Source: Cunninghamella blakesleeana
Lineage: Eukaryota; Mucoromycota; Mucoromycetes; Mucorales; Cunninghamellaceae
Direction of reading: 5' to 3'
DNA length: 64,000 nucleotides
Assembly (NCBI GenBank): GCA_017871115.1
Contig: JAFCIZ010000010.1
Span: 1 to 64,000, forward strand
Position 1 is the stretch's first letter; every line of letters begins with the position of its first letter. A program made the position numbers and the translations under genes. The notes beneath the pieces were generated by a model. That model did no database searches. It had not been told where the DNA came from and saw only the letters and a program-made list of their open reading frames with translations. Of this stretch, positions 50,706 through 59,989 are shown one piece after another.

Positions 50706-51039
50706 TTTTTTTTTCATCCAACTATTTTACTACTATAAGAGTGTGTTAATATCAAAATTTTATTTAGATAAAATTATATCCAGGGACAAAAGGATATGAA
50801 AATCTTGAAAAAAGATGTCTTGACAACCTTAAAGGTCTTAGAGATGATTTAACAGGATTTAAGAAAAAATAAGCTTTAAGGAAAGAGGATTAATGATGAG
50901 TGTTCAATGGGCTATAATTGAAGGATTGTGTAAAGATAATGTTGTCCTAAAAAGAAGAGACGTTGAAAAGATGAAATGTACAGACAATGAAATCTGGTAA
51001 ATTCTGATTTTATCATGGCCATTGTTGATCTTCAGGGGC
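50706..51039. other. unassigned, one open stretch
   Basis: After TTTATTTAG at 50759-50767 the frame reads LYPGTKGYENLEKRCLDN and on to GFKKK before a TAA at 50868. It could be an exon of a decayed host gene; no family was recognised and no partner exon found. Confidence 0.25.
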
Positions 51040-51431
51040 GTTATGTCAAAAGACTTAATGTTCTGAATCTAATCGTTCAAAGACGGTTCTTACAACTATG
51101 ATGACTCAAAAATATTTTTGATCCAGAGCAATATTCCTTCTTTGTATACGATCTATTTATATATCATTTGCCTTTAATAATAACCAAACCTCTAATCCAT
51201 ATTTCACTTTGTTATTCCCATCATACAGATCTGGCCCTTTGTCTTTCAATGAACACTTAGCCCGTGTCATCGTTACCACGCTTGACTTCTTTCCCACTAG
51301 AATTCAATACTATATTTATAGCCATATATCTATCATTGCCAATACATTTTCTTTTTGATAAACTTCCTAAATATTACTGGTTACTGAATAAAGCCTACAA
51401 AAATCTACCTGGCAATTTCTTCTTTAAGTAC
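51040..51431 (+). pseudogene. family A LINE ORF2 fragment
   Basis: Frames give RLNVLNLIVQRRFLQL, YDLFIYHLPLI, then LEFNTIFIAIYLSLPIHFLFD and KNLPGNFFFKY, all matching the region between RT and zinc domain in family A ORF2, with several stops and shifts. The LTR-like repeat at 51432 cuts it after FFFKY. Confidence 0.75.
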
Positions 51432-51841
51432 TGTTGCACTTATCAAATTGAAATTATACAAAAATTAAAAACAAAGAAATATTGTGAAACTTTTGGTTAA
51501 CCTTTATTCAAATGTATAAGACAAGGGTTGTATTTATACCTTTTAGTGGATTGGTGACACTGGACTTAGTTTATATGTTATACAATATGAAAATAGAATT
51601 ATAAAGTTATCTAGTAAAGGTAGCGTGAATTAGAATGAAGTTTAAAGTGTGTCTATGGTAATGGATCTGCAGGATTAGAAGATTTAAAGTTATAGCAATG
51701 CATAAGCTAATAGGAATGGATCATTTTGTATCAGGTACACAGTAGTGATTTTATAATAAATATTAAATATTTCATGTGTATTATAAGTGTATTATAATTT
51801 ATGAAGTCATTTAATATTGTTATTATATGGTAAATACAACA
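51432..51841 (-). mobile_element. solo LTR-like repeat, full length 410 bp
   Basis: TGTTG...CAACA ends, with TATAAATA on the minus strand near 51530. Flanks AGTAC and AATAT do not match. The left flank is a LINE ORF2 and the right flank a piece of repeat U. Confidence 0.8.
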
Positions 51842-51898
51842 AATATAAAATAAAAAAGCCTTTTATTTATTTAATATTATAAACTTAGAATGTCAATC

Positions 51899-52506
51899 AA
51901 TCCAACTTTTGGCAACTAAATATTCCTCATAAAGCCATAGAAATATGGTGGAGAGTATTGATTCACAAGCTACCAACAAATTGTAGATTGCATCAAATTA
52001 AATACAAAAAAAAAAGTAGATTGCATCAAATGATACCAACCAAGTTTCAGACTCCTCGTTGTTCCTTCTGTCCTGATTTTGAAGATGACCAACATTTTAT
52101 TCTTCACTGTAAAAAGAAAAAGGAATTTTGGAAAGCTTTCCTTTATTCCAAAAATATACTACAAGAAAAGTTTAATAATATATGTTCATCAATAACTTTT
52201 AATCGTATTAATAAGGTCAACAACAATACTTTGATACTAATAGGACATGTTTTACTGATACTTTGGCAACAGCACTGGCATCATTTCTTTGAAGAAACAA
52301 CTTGGAGGACAGATTTTGCTTTAGCAAGATGGAAGGTCTTCCACAACTATAATGATATTAACTTAGATTGGCAGTAATGTACAATCTATGTTTAATTATC
52401 TTTTGTACATTTAATATAGCTGTTTGAAGATCTTTATTTTTGGAAAAAAAGAAAAAAGAATTATGTAAACTTGTCAAAAGAATTTGGAAAAGAAAAAAGA
52501 AAATAT
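51899..52506 (+). pseudogene. 5'-truncated family C LINE (C2), ORF2 C-terminus, left part
   Basis: The frame from about 51899 reads NFWQLNIPHKAIEIWWRVLI and on through CSFCPDFEDDQHFILHC to NYNDINLDWQ, stopping at 52375-52377, as in C1 ORF2. An in-frame extra 33 bp at 51999-52031 is a LINE tail insertion with its duplication. The 3'UTR continues to 52506, where family A copy A3 is inserted, and resumes at 58148-58276. Confidence 0.85.
51983..52031 (+). mobile_element. 17-bp LINE tail-only insertion with 16-bp target duplication
   Basis: GTAGATTGCATCAAAT is present at 51983-51998 and 52016-52031. Between them is only TAAATACAAAAAAAAAA (51999-52015). C1 ORF2 has a single copy of the target. The added 33 bp keep the ORF2 frame, giving KYKKKSRLHQI-like extra residues. 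Confidence 0.8.
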
Positions 52507-52784
52507 TTTTTTTTTTTTTTTTTTGACTTATAAAATAATAAAATTTATTTGGGATTAAAAGTAAATTTGAAATTTTTTTTTTTTTAATAAGAATTAAGAA
52601 TCCTGTGTCTTATTGAGGGGCGGGATTCGAAGACAAAACAACTAAGGAGCGTATATATAAGATTAAAGTAAAAATAAAATAAAATTATATATATTTTTTC
52701 TCTTTTTCTTTTTATATAGTTATCTTTATATATATAATCGTATATAAATAACTTTATATTTCTTTGTAATTAATCTATATATGT

Positions 52785-55700
52785 TTAAAATTTATCGAAT
52801 GGACGTAGGAAGGTTGTTATGGAATGGAGTATATTTTTGACAATGGTATAATGAGAGAAAGGAGTAGAATTAAGCTTATATTGCCAATGTGCTAGCCATA
52901 TATAATATAGTATAATTCCACATAGAGTGAATGATCTTGGTTCCAGTTGTGATTTTTCTATTGGTTTTAGGTAAAGTACGAAATCTTCAAAAGGAATTGT
53001 TTTAAACAGGAATAAAGGAAAGTGGATGGATAATATATCATTCCATATGCATTTTTTAAAGGGACAACTGAAGAAAAAGTGTGATATATCTTCTATTTCA
53101 TTACATAATATACATAAAGGTGACACTTCCGGTTTTATTCTATGTATAGTCTGTCCAGTGGGTATCTTTTTTGTAATGATTTTATACCAAACTGTCCTTG
53201 CGTTAGGTGGTATATTGGCATTCCATAGTTTTAAAATGATACTGGGCTTAAACAGAGGCATATTATTTTTAATTCCATAATAGGCATATCGGTATTCTTT
53301 GGAAGAAATATCTGAAATTTTTGTTTGATTTAGCCATTGTTGGCAGAACGGGGTATAATCAATGGTACCATACGGTATAGTAGCGTCTGCAATTAAATTT
53401 CTAACGTATGGTTTGAAAGAGATTTTCTTACTAAAGATATCACGATATAGTCTTTTACATAACTTTGGAAGGTGGCTGTATTCGCTGGGTACTTTTATTC
53501 GCAGGCAAGGACCATTTTGGTCATATTTAAAGAAAAAGCTACCAGGTATAGTTTTATGGACTGGTTTCAGTAACCAATAGTCTTCAGGGATTTTGTCAAA
53601 GAGTACATGTAATGGAAACGATAAGCATGTAGCTATGGATATAGAGTTGAAGTCTAGTGATACAGAAAAGGAATCATAATTAGCAAAAATAACTGAAGCT
53701 ATATGATCTTTGTAGGACAAAGGACCAAGTCTATAAGAAGGGAACATAAGTGTGGCATATGGATTATTTGTTTGATTATTTATTAAGGACAGGTGATGAA
53801 TAAATAGATCATATGCAAATGAAGGATTTTGTTTAGGGTCAAGGATGTTTTTTAGCCACCTTATTTGTAGAAACTGCCTTTGAACTAGAGGATTTAATAC
53901 TTTAAGGCCGCCATAAGATAGAGGTTGGCACATTTGATGAAAGGATAATCTAGGGTATTTGTCTTGCCAAACATATTTGCTTATTAGAGATTGTATTTTT
54001 TTAAAAAACCATTGTGGGGCTACTAATAAACGTAAACAATACCATAGTTTGGAGAGTATTAGACTGTTTAGGACAGTAACTCTACCTTTTACGGATAGAT
54101 TTCTCTGTGAATATATTCCAATCTGTTTTTGGATGTTCTGTAGCAGAGTATGTAGGTATATTTTCTTCTGGGTATTTGTATAACACATGTGGAAGCCAAG
54201 ATAACGGAAGGGAGTAGATGAATATTTATTATGATACTTTGGAATATTGTTGGATATTTTTAATTGGTTCCATTCATTGTCAAGAGAACCATCAAGAGAA
54301 AATAGTTCTGTTTTGTGGACATTGAATTGTGCGTTGGAGACCAGGGCATAACTATTCATAGTGTTCTGGAGGATTAACCACTCATTAGTGGAATTTAGAA
54401 AAATACAAACATCATCAGCATACGCCATACACTTGAGTTTATTCATTACTGTATTAGAAGTTCCTGCGGGATGGATGAAAGGTTGTTTTATTACAGGGTA
54501 AGAATAACCATTAAGGTTTTCATTATGAAGAATATGTAGTAAGAAAGGTTCCAGAGCCAGGTTAAATAGTAAGGGCGATAAAGGGTCACCTTGTCGAAGT
54601 CCTCTTCTTTGTTGAATATTATCTGTAAAGAAACCATTAACATTAATTTGAACATTGTTATGGAAAAACAAGGAAATAATACAATTTATGAACACCTTTG
54701 GAAAATGAAAAGAAAGTAGTACTTTTTCAAGGTATCGAGGATGGACACGATCATACGCCTTTTCTTGATCGAGTAGTACACCAACTCCTCTATATTTTTT
54801 ATATTGTGCTTGTTCTAAGATCATTTTAAGGGCAATTCCATTTTCGGCTATAAAGCGTCGTGGTAAAAAACCTGTTTGATATGGGTTAATTATTTTATTC
54901 ATTATTGATCCCATTCGTTTGGCTATGATCCTAGAGAAAATTTTTGCATCGCAGTTTATCAAGGATATAGGTCTCCAATTTTTTAATGAATTTAGGTTTC
55001 CTTTTTTTGGTAACAAACGAACTCTGATAGATTTCCACGAAGCAGGAATTTGACCTAGAAAAGCATTATTATAAATGTCCAGAATGATAGGGTGAAGCGA
55101 TGGTATATTAAAAAGGAACAAAAGGAAAGGATAGCTGAGGCCGTCATCACCAGGACTACTTTTTTTTGGTGCACGTTTGGCTTGAGTTATTAATTCATCC
55201 ATGGTAATTGGTTTTAATAGGGCCGCTTTATCTTCTTCATTTATATTAGTGGAACATTGTGCTTCCTGTAAGAACTTGTCAATAAGATCATCTTCTACAT
55301 GTGTAGGTGTATAAAGGTTATGATAGAAATCGTGTGTTATACGTTTTTTATCAATAATATCTACAACAGTAACTGATTCTGAGTCTTCTTGAAGAGAGGA
55401 TATGTATTGTTGTGTGGTTTTTTCCTGGTGAATTTTTTTTAAAAATTTTGTTGAAGATTCACTTTTTTCCCTCCAATTAATACCTGATTTTAAAGCTGCA
55501 AGTTCTACTATTTCTTGTTGTAAGTTATGTATCATGTTGTCAATTGAAGGTAATATTTGTTGCCTTAGGGCAACAGAAGGTCTACTTCTTAGAATTCGAT
55601 TACGTTTACTCTGGTAAAATTTCAGTGTATTCGTTCTCCATGATGTATATTTATGTTCATATGATTTGGCTTTCTGTTTAACTTTGTGTTTAATATTGTC

Positions 55701-56618
55701 CCATAAAACGACATTAGAGATTTGTCTGTTCCTTTTATTGTTTAACAAGTTGTTTATGCAATATTCTAAAGATTCAGTAAAATCATTATGGCCAAGGTAT
55801 AATTGGTTGGCACGCCATAATCCAGGACCGGTAGGCGGTTGACCGACACTAAAGGATGTAGTTAGCATGGAGTGATCCGACCAATTATTTTTTAGTTTGT
55901 TAATGTCTGTGGATTGTAAAGTCATAGAAAGAAGTTTACTAAAATATATATAGTCAATTGTAGAAAATATCGCATTGTTTCTTTGATATGTAGGAATGAA
56001 TTGATTATGATTAAATTCCATAGTATTATAAAAGTGTGTGTCAAGAAAAGCGATCCACTCTGTATTATTATTATGACTTGGTGAATTAGATTGAAGTGAA
56101 TAATTAAAATCTCCTGCCATAATAAGACGTGAAAAGCTAATTATTTTATCTCTTTCTAATTGGGTGAGTAACAATAAAAGAGATTTGAAAAAAATTTTAC
56201 GAGGTTTAGGTGTAGGAGGTGCATAGATGTTAAGAATGAAAAAAGGTTCGTAGAAGTGATTAGGATGAAAAACTTTGGTTAGAAGGATTCTATCTAAATT
56301 AGATGTATCAATAGAAGAAAATGAGAAATCATTTGAAAAGGAAATAATTCCACAATAGGAATTCCATAAAGAGTGTTTATATTGTAATTTTTGATTAATG
56401 TTTGTAATTTGATCATTATTTGTGCGTGTATCTTGGAAAATATATATTGAAGGTTTGTTAAGTCGTAGATAGCGTAAATAGGATGATTGTTGTTTTAATG
56501 AGGCGGATTTCACTAAACTATTGCAGTTTAGAGAAGAAATATTACAAAGTATTGATTTACTCTGCATGGTTGACAATATTAGGATTAGGAGGGAGAATAG
56601 TAAGTCTTTTAGCTGCAT
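52785..56618 (-). CDS. LINE family A ORF2 (A3 copy)
   Basis: 1277 codons, the same predicted protein as 36879-40712 with all the same motifs (GDFNYS, LLDQEKAYDRVHP, RGLRQGDPLSPLLFN, MAYADDVCIF, CILCNEIEDISHFFFSC). The likely start is the ATG at 56567, overlapping the ORF1 stop. The intact frame and lack of divergence from A1 indicate very recent copying, by retrotransposition here because it carries its own target duplication. Confidence 0.92.
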   Translation of the reverse strand: MQLKDLLFSLLILILSTMQSKSILCNISSLNCNSLVKSASLKQQSSYLRYLRLNKPSIYIFQDTRTNNDQITNINQKLQYKHSLWNSYCGIISFSNDFSFSSIDTSNLDRILLTKVFHPNHFYEPFFILNIYAPPTPKPRKIFFKSLLLLLTQLERDKIISFSRLIMAGDFNYSLQSNSPSHNNNTEWIAFLDTHFYNTMEFNHNQFIPTYQRNNAIFSTIDYIYFSKLLSMTLQSTDINKLKNNWSDHSMLTTSFSVGQPPTGPGLWRANQLYLGHNDFTESLEYCINNLLNNKRNRQISNVVLWDNIKHKVKQKAKSYEHKYTSWRTNTLKFYQSKRNRILRSRPSVALRQQILPSIDNMIHNLQQEIVELAALKSGINWREKSESSTKFLKKIHQEKTTQQYISSLQEDSESVTVVDIIDKKRITHDFYHNLYTPTHVEDDLIDKFLQEAQCSTNINEEDKAALLKPITMDELITQAKRAPKKSSPGDDGLSYPFLLFLFNIPSLHPIILDIYNNAFLGQIPASWKSIRVRLLPKKGNLNSLKNWRPISLINCDAKIFSRIIAKRMGSIMNKIINPYQTGFLPRRFIAENGIALKMILEQAQYKKYRGVGVLLDQEKAYDRVHPRYLEKVLLSFHFPKVFINCIISLFFHNNVQINVNGFFTDNIQQRRGLRQGDPLSPLLFNLALEPFLLHILHNENLNGYSYPVIKQPFIHPAGTSNTVMNKLKCMAYADDVCIFLNSTNEWLILQNTMNSYALVSNAQFNVHKTELFSLDGSLDNEWNQLKISNNIPKYHNKYSSTPFRYLGFHMCYTNTQKKIYLHTLLQNIQKQIGIYSQRNLSVKGRVTVLNSLILSKLWYCLRLLVAPQWFFKKIQSLISKYVWQDKYPRLSFHQMCQPLSYGGLKVLNPLVQRQFLQIRWLKNILDPKQNPSFAYDLFIHHLSLINNQTNNPYATLMFPSYRLGPLSYKDHIASVIFANYDSFSVSLDFNSISIATCLSFPLHVLFDKIPEDYWLLKPVHKTIPGSFFFKYDQNGPCLRIKVPSEYSHLPKLCKRLYRDIFSKKISFKPYVRNLIADATIPYGTIDYTPFCQQWLNQTKISDISSKEYRYAYYGIKNNMPLFKPSIILKLWNANIPPNARTVWYKIITKKIPTGQTIHRIKPEVSPLCILCNEIEDISHFFFSCPFKKCIWNDILSIHFPLFLFKTIPFEDFVLYLKPIEKSQLEPRSFTLCGIILYYIWLAHWQYKLNSTPFSHYTIVKNILHSITTFLRPFDKF

Positions 56619-58146
56619 TTGTAGATAATGAGCATGTAGTCTTACTATTCAAATTCTTGGTGATGCTATTCTTTTGTACGTTTGTTTTCTTTAAAGTGCT
56701 CTTTTTAGGAGCCTTTAGATGTGTGATAACTCCTTTCCTATGATTACTAGGAATATTAGGATTTTTTCGAGGTGTGATACTGGGTGAATTCATTATCGAA
56801 TCCGGAATGGTTGGAGTTACTTCCTGTGAAGATGAATAAACAATTTCCGATGGGTGTTTATCATCATTCGTATCTTCCTTCATATTTTCTTTCATATCAT
56901 CTTTAACTGAATGGATGTTATCCTCTATATAATCTTCCCATAAAACGTCTTCTGTATTAGTACTATCGTTATCAGTATAAATTTCTGAAGACTTATTAGC
57001 TATGACATCTCCTTGAGACATTTGATCATCAGATTCTAATTGAATCTGTGTATATGTGATCGAATCATCATCTGATATGTTTTGAAAGACACCATAAGTA
57101 TTAGATGATTGAGTCCTATTTTTGAATTTATTATTATTATTATTTTCGTTTTCATTTTCCTCATTTTCATCATTTTTTCTTTTTTTTTCATTTTCATTTT
57201 TCTTGTTTTTTTTGTTTTCTTTTTTGTTTTCTTCGAATTTATTATGAACTATATTTTGAGGAGAAGATTTATCTCTCGTTTGTCCGTTTTTATCAGGGTT
57301 TTCTAAATCGAGGTGAGTTTTCCTCTGACGTTTGATATCCTTTTGAGGGCATGAAACAGCCCTATGACCCATATTATGGCAATTAAAGCATATCATGCTT
57401 GCCAATGACTTTGGACATTGATACTTAGTGTGTCCTTCTTTATGACAGAAGCGGCACCAAGTTGGCATGTTTGCCCAGGCAGCGTAAAAGCTTTCTCCGC
57501 TATTTTTGTAATGAATAACGTGAGTTAAAGGAGTGAGATCAGTTGAAACACCAGTACAGTCTACTTTAAGAGTAACCATACCTGTTCCCATAAAGTAATC
57601 AGTATTATTATCCTTATAAAGTTGAACATTTAATACCTCTCCATATGGTTGAAAACTTTGAGTAATGCCTTCGATTAATTCATTATTCTCTTCCATTGGT
57701 AAATTTGTAATAGAAACACGTAAAATAGTACTGTCATCATCTAAAGCTAAACTAGGAATAACTGTATGTTTGGCGATGGCAGTAGAAAAAGTAAGACCTT
57801 CTGTCAAAAGGTTGTGAGTTGCTGTCTTTTTTGTATAAACTTCGATGTATCTTATCTTATTTCGTTTTTGGAAACGTATACCAAAAACTGCGTCTGTTTG
57901 ATCTTTTATTTGTTTCATAAACCATTGCTGAGCTAAAGAATCACTCAAGCTAGAAACATCAAATAATAAAGCACCTTTCGTGCGAGACGTAATCCATAAT
58001 TTCGTTTGGATCGTACATTCTTTTGACTGAAAAGTGTTAAGTGAATTTTTGACTATTGTTGAATAGCTAGATAGAGATGTGGAAAGAGTTGGAGGTTGGT
58101 TACCAGGCTCCACCGTATTAGTGATATTTTTCTTCGAAAGAACCAT
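56557..58146 (-). CDS. LINE family A ORF1 (A3 copy)
   Basis: 529 aa, identical in predicted sequence to 40651-42240 (MVLSKKNITNTVEPGNQ, two CCHC knuckles, Lys/Glu/Asn repeat, SIMNSPSITPRKNP). The start codon is one base inside the inserted DNA, so the insertion carries essentially no 5'UTR. Its 5' end faces the host gene island at 58487-59783. Confidence 0.92.
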   Translation of the reverse strand: MVLSKKNITNTVEPGNQPPTLSTSLSSYSTIVKNSLNTFQSKECTIQTKLWITSRTKGALLFDVSSLSDSLAQQWFMKQIKDQTDAVFGIRFQKRNKIRYIEVYTKKTATHNLLTEGLTFSTAIAKHTVIPSLALDDDSTILRVSITNLPMEENNELIEGITQSFQPYGEVLNVQLYKDNNTDYFMGTGMVTLKVDCTGVSTDLTPLTHVIHYKNSGESFYAAWANMPTWCRFCHKEGHTKYQCPKSLASMICFNCHNMGHRAVSCPQKDIKRQRKTHLDLENPDKNGQTRDKSSPQNIVHNKFEENKKENKKNKKNENEKKRKNDENEENENENNNNNKFKNRTQSSNTYGVFQNISDDDSITYTQIQLESDDQMSQGDVIANKSSEIYTDNDSTNTEDVLWEDYIEDNIHSVKDDMKENMKEDTNDDKHPSEIVYSSSQEVTPTIPDSIMNSPSITPRKNPNIPSNHRKGVITHLKAPKKSTLKKTNVQKNSITKNLNSKTTCSLSTNAAKRLTILPPNPNIVNHAE

Positions 58147-58147
58147 G

Positions 58148-58276
58148 AGAAAAAAGAAAATATAACTAGTTTTTGTTTGTTTTTATTTTATTTTATTTAT
58201 TAATCGGAGTTTATAATTCGCCTAATAAAGAAAACACAAGCATTACACAGTAATGCAGTGTTGTTTTTAAATACAA
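58148..58276 (+). pseudogene. family C LINE (C2), 3' tail, right part
   Basis: Continues the 3'UTR from 52506 after the A3 insertion: AACTAGTTTTTGTTTG, then CGCCTAATAAAGAAA, the GCATTAC/GTAATGC hairpin at 58240-58256, and TTTAAATACA plus poly(A) ending at 58276. It matches the C1 3'UTR in the same order. Confidence 0.85.
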
Positions 58277-58435
58277 AAAAAAATACGTAATTGTTTTCAG
58301 ATAAAATACTCCACGACTATAAGAAACTTCTAAAATATTGTGTAACGTGGCTAGTTTGTGACTTGTGTTATTACTCCATTAAAACGTAATGCTTTTGATT
58401 AAAATATATTTTTTTGCCTTTTATTTATTTAACAT
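58277..58435 (+). repeat. dispersed repeat U, second copy
   Basis: TACGTAATTGTTTTCAG to GCCTTTTATTTATTTAAC, nearly the same as 28032-28182. It starts immediately after the poly(A) of C2, without the long palindrome arm seen at the first copy. Confidence 0.75.
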
Positions 58436-58466
58436 TTAACATCGGATATATATATATTTTTTTTAA

Positions 58467-58477
58467 TACTATAGGGG
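58467..58477 (+). promoter_or_regulatory. TACTATAGGGG motif, 10 bp before the Kre9/Knh1-like ATG
   Basis: The copy nearest to a start codon. The same 11-mer recurs at 58875-58885 before the next gene. Confidence 0.45.
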
Positions 58478-58486
58478 AAAAAAAAA

Positions 58487-58852
58487 ATGGTATCAGGTAT
58501 TATATTAACATTTCTTTTATTTTTGGTTGGAATATATTGTCAAGCACCACAATGTCCTAGTATTACAAATCCTGTAGATGGAACAATATGGAAAGTAGGT
58601 GATAAAGGTGTTATTAATTGGATTCCAGAAGGACCAAACCCAAAAGTTACTATTAAATTACGTAAAGGAATGGCGAATGCTATGCAAGAAATTGCAACAA
58701 TAAATCCAAGTATTGATCAAAATGCAAAAACATATACATGGAATATTCCTACAAATTTACCACCTGGTTCAGATTATGCTATTGAAATAGGATATGCTCC
58801 AAACTTGTGTTATAGCCATTATTTTAGTATTGATGCTAATGAAATAATTTAA
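58487..58852 (+). CDS. secreted Kre9/Knh1-like (Ser-Thr-rich GPI-anchor family) protein
   Basis: 121 aa, single exon. The signal peptide MVSGIILTFLLFLVGIYCQA is followed by one Kre9/Knh1 N-terminal domain: CPSITNPVDGTIWKVGDKG, VINWIPEG, VTIKLRKGM, YTWNIPTNLPPGSDYAIEIG and the closing YSHYFSI strand. This immunoglobulin-like module is common in fungal secreted and cell-wall proteins. The usual Ser/Thr-rich and GPI-anchor tail is absent, so the protein is probably soluble or loosely wall-bound. The ATG at 58487 directly follows the TACTATAGGGG motif and an A run. It stands in the short host island between two inverted family A LINEs. Its role in wall assembly is a family expectation, not shown here. 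Confidence 0.85.
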   Translation: MVSGIILTFLLFLVGIYCQAPQCPSITNPVDGTIWKVGDKGVINWIPEGPNPKVTIKLRKGMANAMQEIATINPSIDQNAKTYTWNIPTNLPPGSDYAIEIGYAPNLCYSHYFSIDANEII

Positions 58853-58874
58853 ATTTAGAATTAATAAAAATTAA

Positions 58875-58885
58875 TACTATAGGGG
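58875..58885 (+). promoter_or_regulatory. TACTATAGGGG motif before the 80-aa gene
   Basis: Identical to the copy at 58467-58477. Lies 79 bp before the ATG at 58964, just after the end of the Kre9/Knh1-like gene. Confidence 0.4.
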
Positions 58886-58963
58886 ATACATTCGTTATTA
58901 TTATATTTTATTAATTGTTGCTTTTTAAAAGAAAATACAAAATAACATTTTATAGGAACTAAC

Positions 58964-59206
58964 ATGAATATAGACAGTGACTTTTTGCTCTTTTTAGAAG
59001 AGACATTCTGCAAAATGGGTGATGGGTTACAAGGTGAACCTCAATTAGAATACAATGCAAAGGACATTTGTATATACATTGAAGAGTTTGGAGTTGACAA
59101 GAATAAAGCATTGGAAACACTTAAATTTGATTTAGAAAACATCAATTGGCCAGAAGAAAGTAAAGGAAGCTTGATAAACATGGTTGGCTATGAACTTAAT
59201 AAGTAA
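58964..59206 (+). CDS. small acidic hypothetical protein
   Basis: 80 aa, MNIDSDFLLFLEETFCKMGD onward. It is acidic, predicted mainly helical, without a signal peptide or membrane segment. The repeated hydrophobic spacing (EEFGVDKNKALETLKFDLENI) could be two or three helices. No family is recognised. A TACTATAGGGG motif lies upstream and a TTTTATAG at 58950-58954 could be a 3' splice site, so an upstream exon is possible. It could be intact or the tail of a larger decayed gene; codon use and an intact frame favour a small gene. Confidence 0.5.
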   Translation: MNIDSDFLLFLEETFCKMGDGLQGEPQLEYNAKDICIYIEEFGVDKNKALETLKFDLENINWPEESKGSLINMVGYELNK

Positions 59207-59390
59207 ACTTATTATCTACCCATTCTCTAATAATGAGATAAATATAATATTATATCTAAATAAAAAAAAGTAGGATTTTTATTTTAAAATAGAATAAGAA
59301 TATACATTGATTTTTTTTTTTAAATACAAAATATATATATATATATATATATATATTTGCCTTTTATTTATTTCTCTATATATCCCTTCT

Positions 59391-59404
59391 CTACTATAAG
59401 GGAG
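59391..59404 (+). promoter_or_regulatory. CTACTATAAGGGAG motif before the Cys-rich gene
   Basis: A variant of the TACTATAGGG motif with one extra A, 77 bp before the ATG at 59481. Confidence 0.35.
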
Positions 59405-59480
59405 AGGTATTGTTATTTTATAAAAGTTGTATTGTCACACGATAAGAAATAAATAAAGAAATAAAAGATTCACTGTTTTA

Positions 59481-59783
59481 ATGAATTTGAATTGTAAGTT
59501 GTTGTTAGTGTATGTATTGGCAGCTTGTTTATTAGAATGCGATTCCAAGCCATGTCAATACTTTGGATATAAATAGTGTTCTGGCTGGAGAACTGCAAAA
59601 GGCATACAAGAATGTATTTTAAAAGACTCTTGGACTTCTGTACCCGCAAGATGTTATAAGGATGGTCTGAAGTGTGGCCCTGTTGAGGAAAGTACATGTT
59701 TCTACATGCAACACTGGCACAGATTAAAAGCATGTAGTGAAAATGTTTACATATCGTTTGAGGATGCTGTTGATTGTGGCTGA
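59481..59783 (+). pseudogene. Cys-rich secreted protein with an in-frame TAG
   Basis: ATG at 59481. The frame gives MNLNCKLLLVYVLAACLLEC, a likely signal peptide, then SKPCQYFGYK and TAG at 59574-59576. Beyond the stop the same frame stays open with ordered cysteines (CSGWRTAKGIQEC, SVPARCYKDGLKCGP, STCFYMQHWH, LKACSEN, DAVDCG) and ends TGA at 59781-59783. That gives 99 further or total codons of one coherent secreted Cys-rich design. It is either a pseudogene by one nonsense change, a gene with an unseen splice removing the stop, or stop readthrough. No GT-AG pair that I could find removes the TAG while keeping the cysteine frame. Confidence 0.5.
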
Positions 59784-59935
59784 ATGAGTGTTAGGAGGAA
59801 AAAATGTACTCTTATTCATTGAATTACAAGACTGGGATGTGATTTAAAACAAGATAAAGTTAAGATAAAAGATAATAAGTTTTGAATAATAATATACAAA
59901 AAAAAAAAAAAATTATTTATTTCTCCTATTCTCCT

Positions 59936-59946
59936 CTACTATAGGG
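59936..59946 (+). promoter_or_regulatory. CTACTATAGGG motif upstream of family A ORF1
   Basis: Lies 54 bp before the ORF1 ATG at 59990, in host sequence outside the LINE. If it is a promoter it could drive the leaderless element inserted downstream. Confidence 0.4.
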
Positions 59947-59989
59947 TGCGTTTATTATTATTGTATTTGTTTAGTTTTAAAATAAAGTC

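Larger units (their letters stand above)
52507..58147 (-). mobile_element. family A LINE, intact, with target duplication (A3)
   Basis: AGAAAAAAGAAAATAT occurs at 52491-52506 and 58148-58163, a 16-bp target duplication. The target is the 3'UTR of the family C copy whose two parts flank it. The insertion begins one base before the ORF1 ATG. It matches A1 without indels over 5.6 kb. Confidence 0.93.

Noticed and set aside
50755..50870. Open stretch LYPGTKGYENLEKR as a host gene
   Set aside because: Only about 35 codons with no partner exon or family match; listed as unassigned.
59470..59733. 87-codon minus-strand frame
   Set aside because: Opposite the Cys-rich frame at 59481-59783, which has a signal peptide and ordered cysteines; the minus frame has neither.
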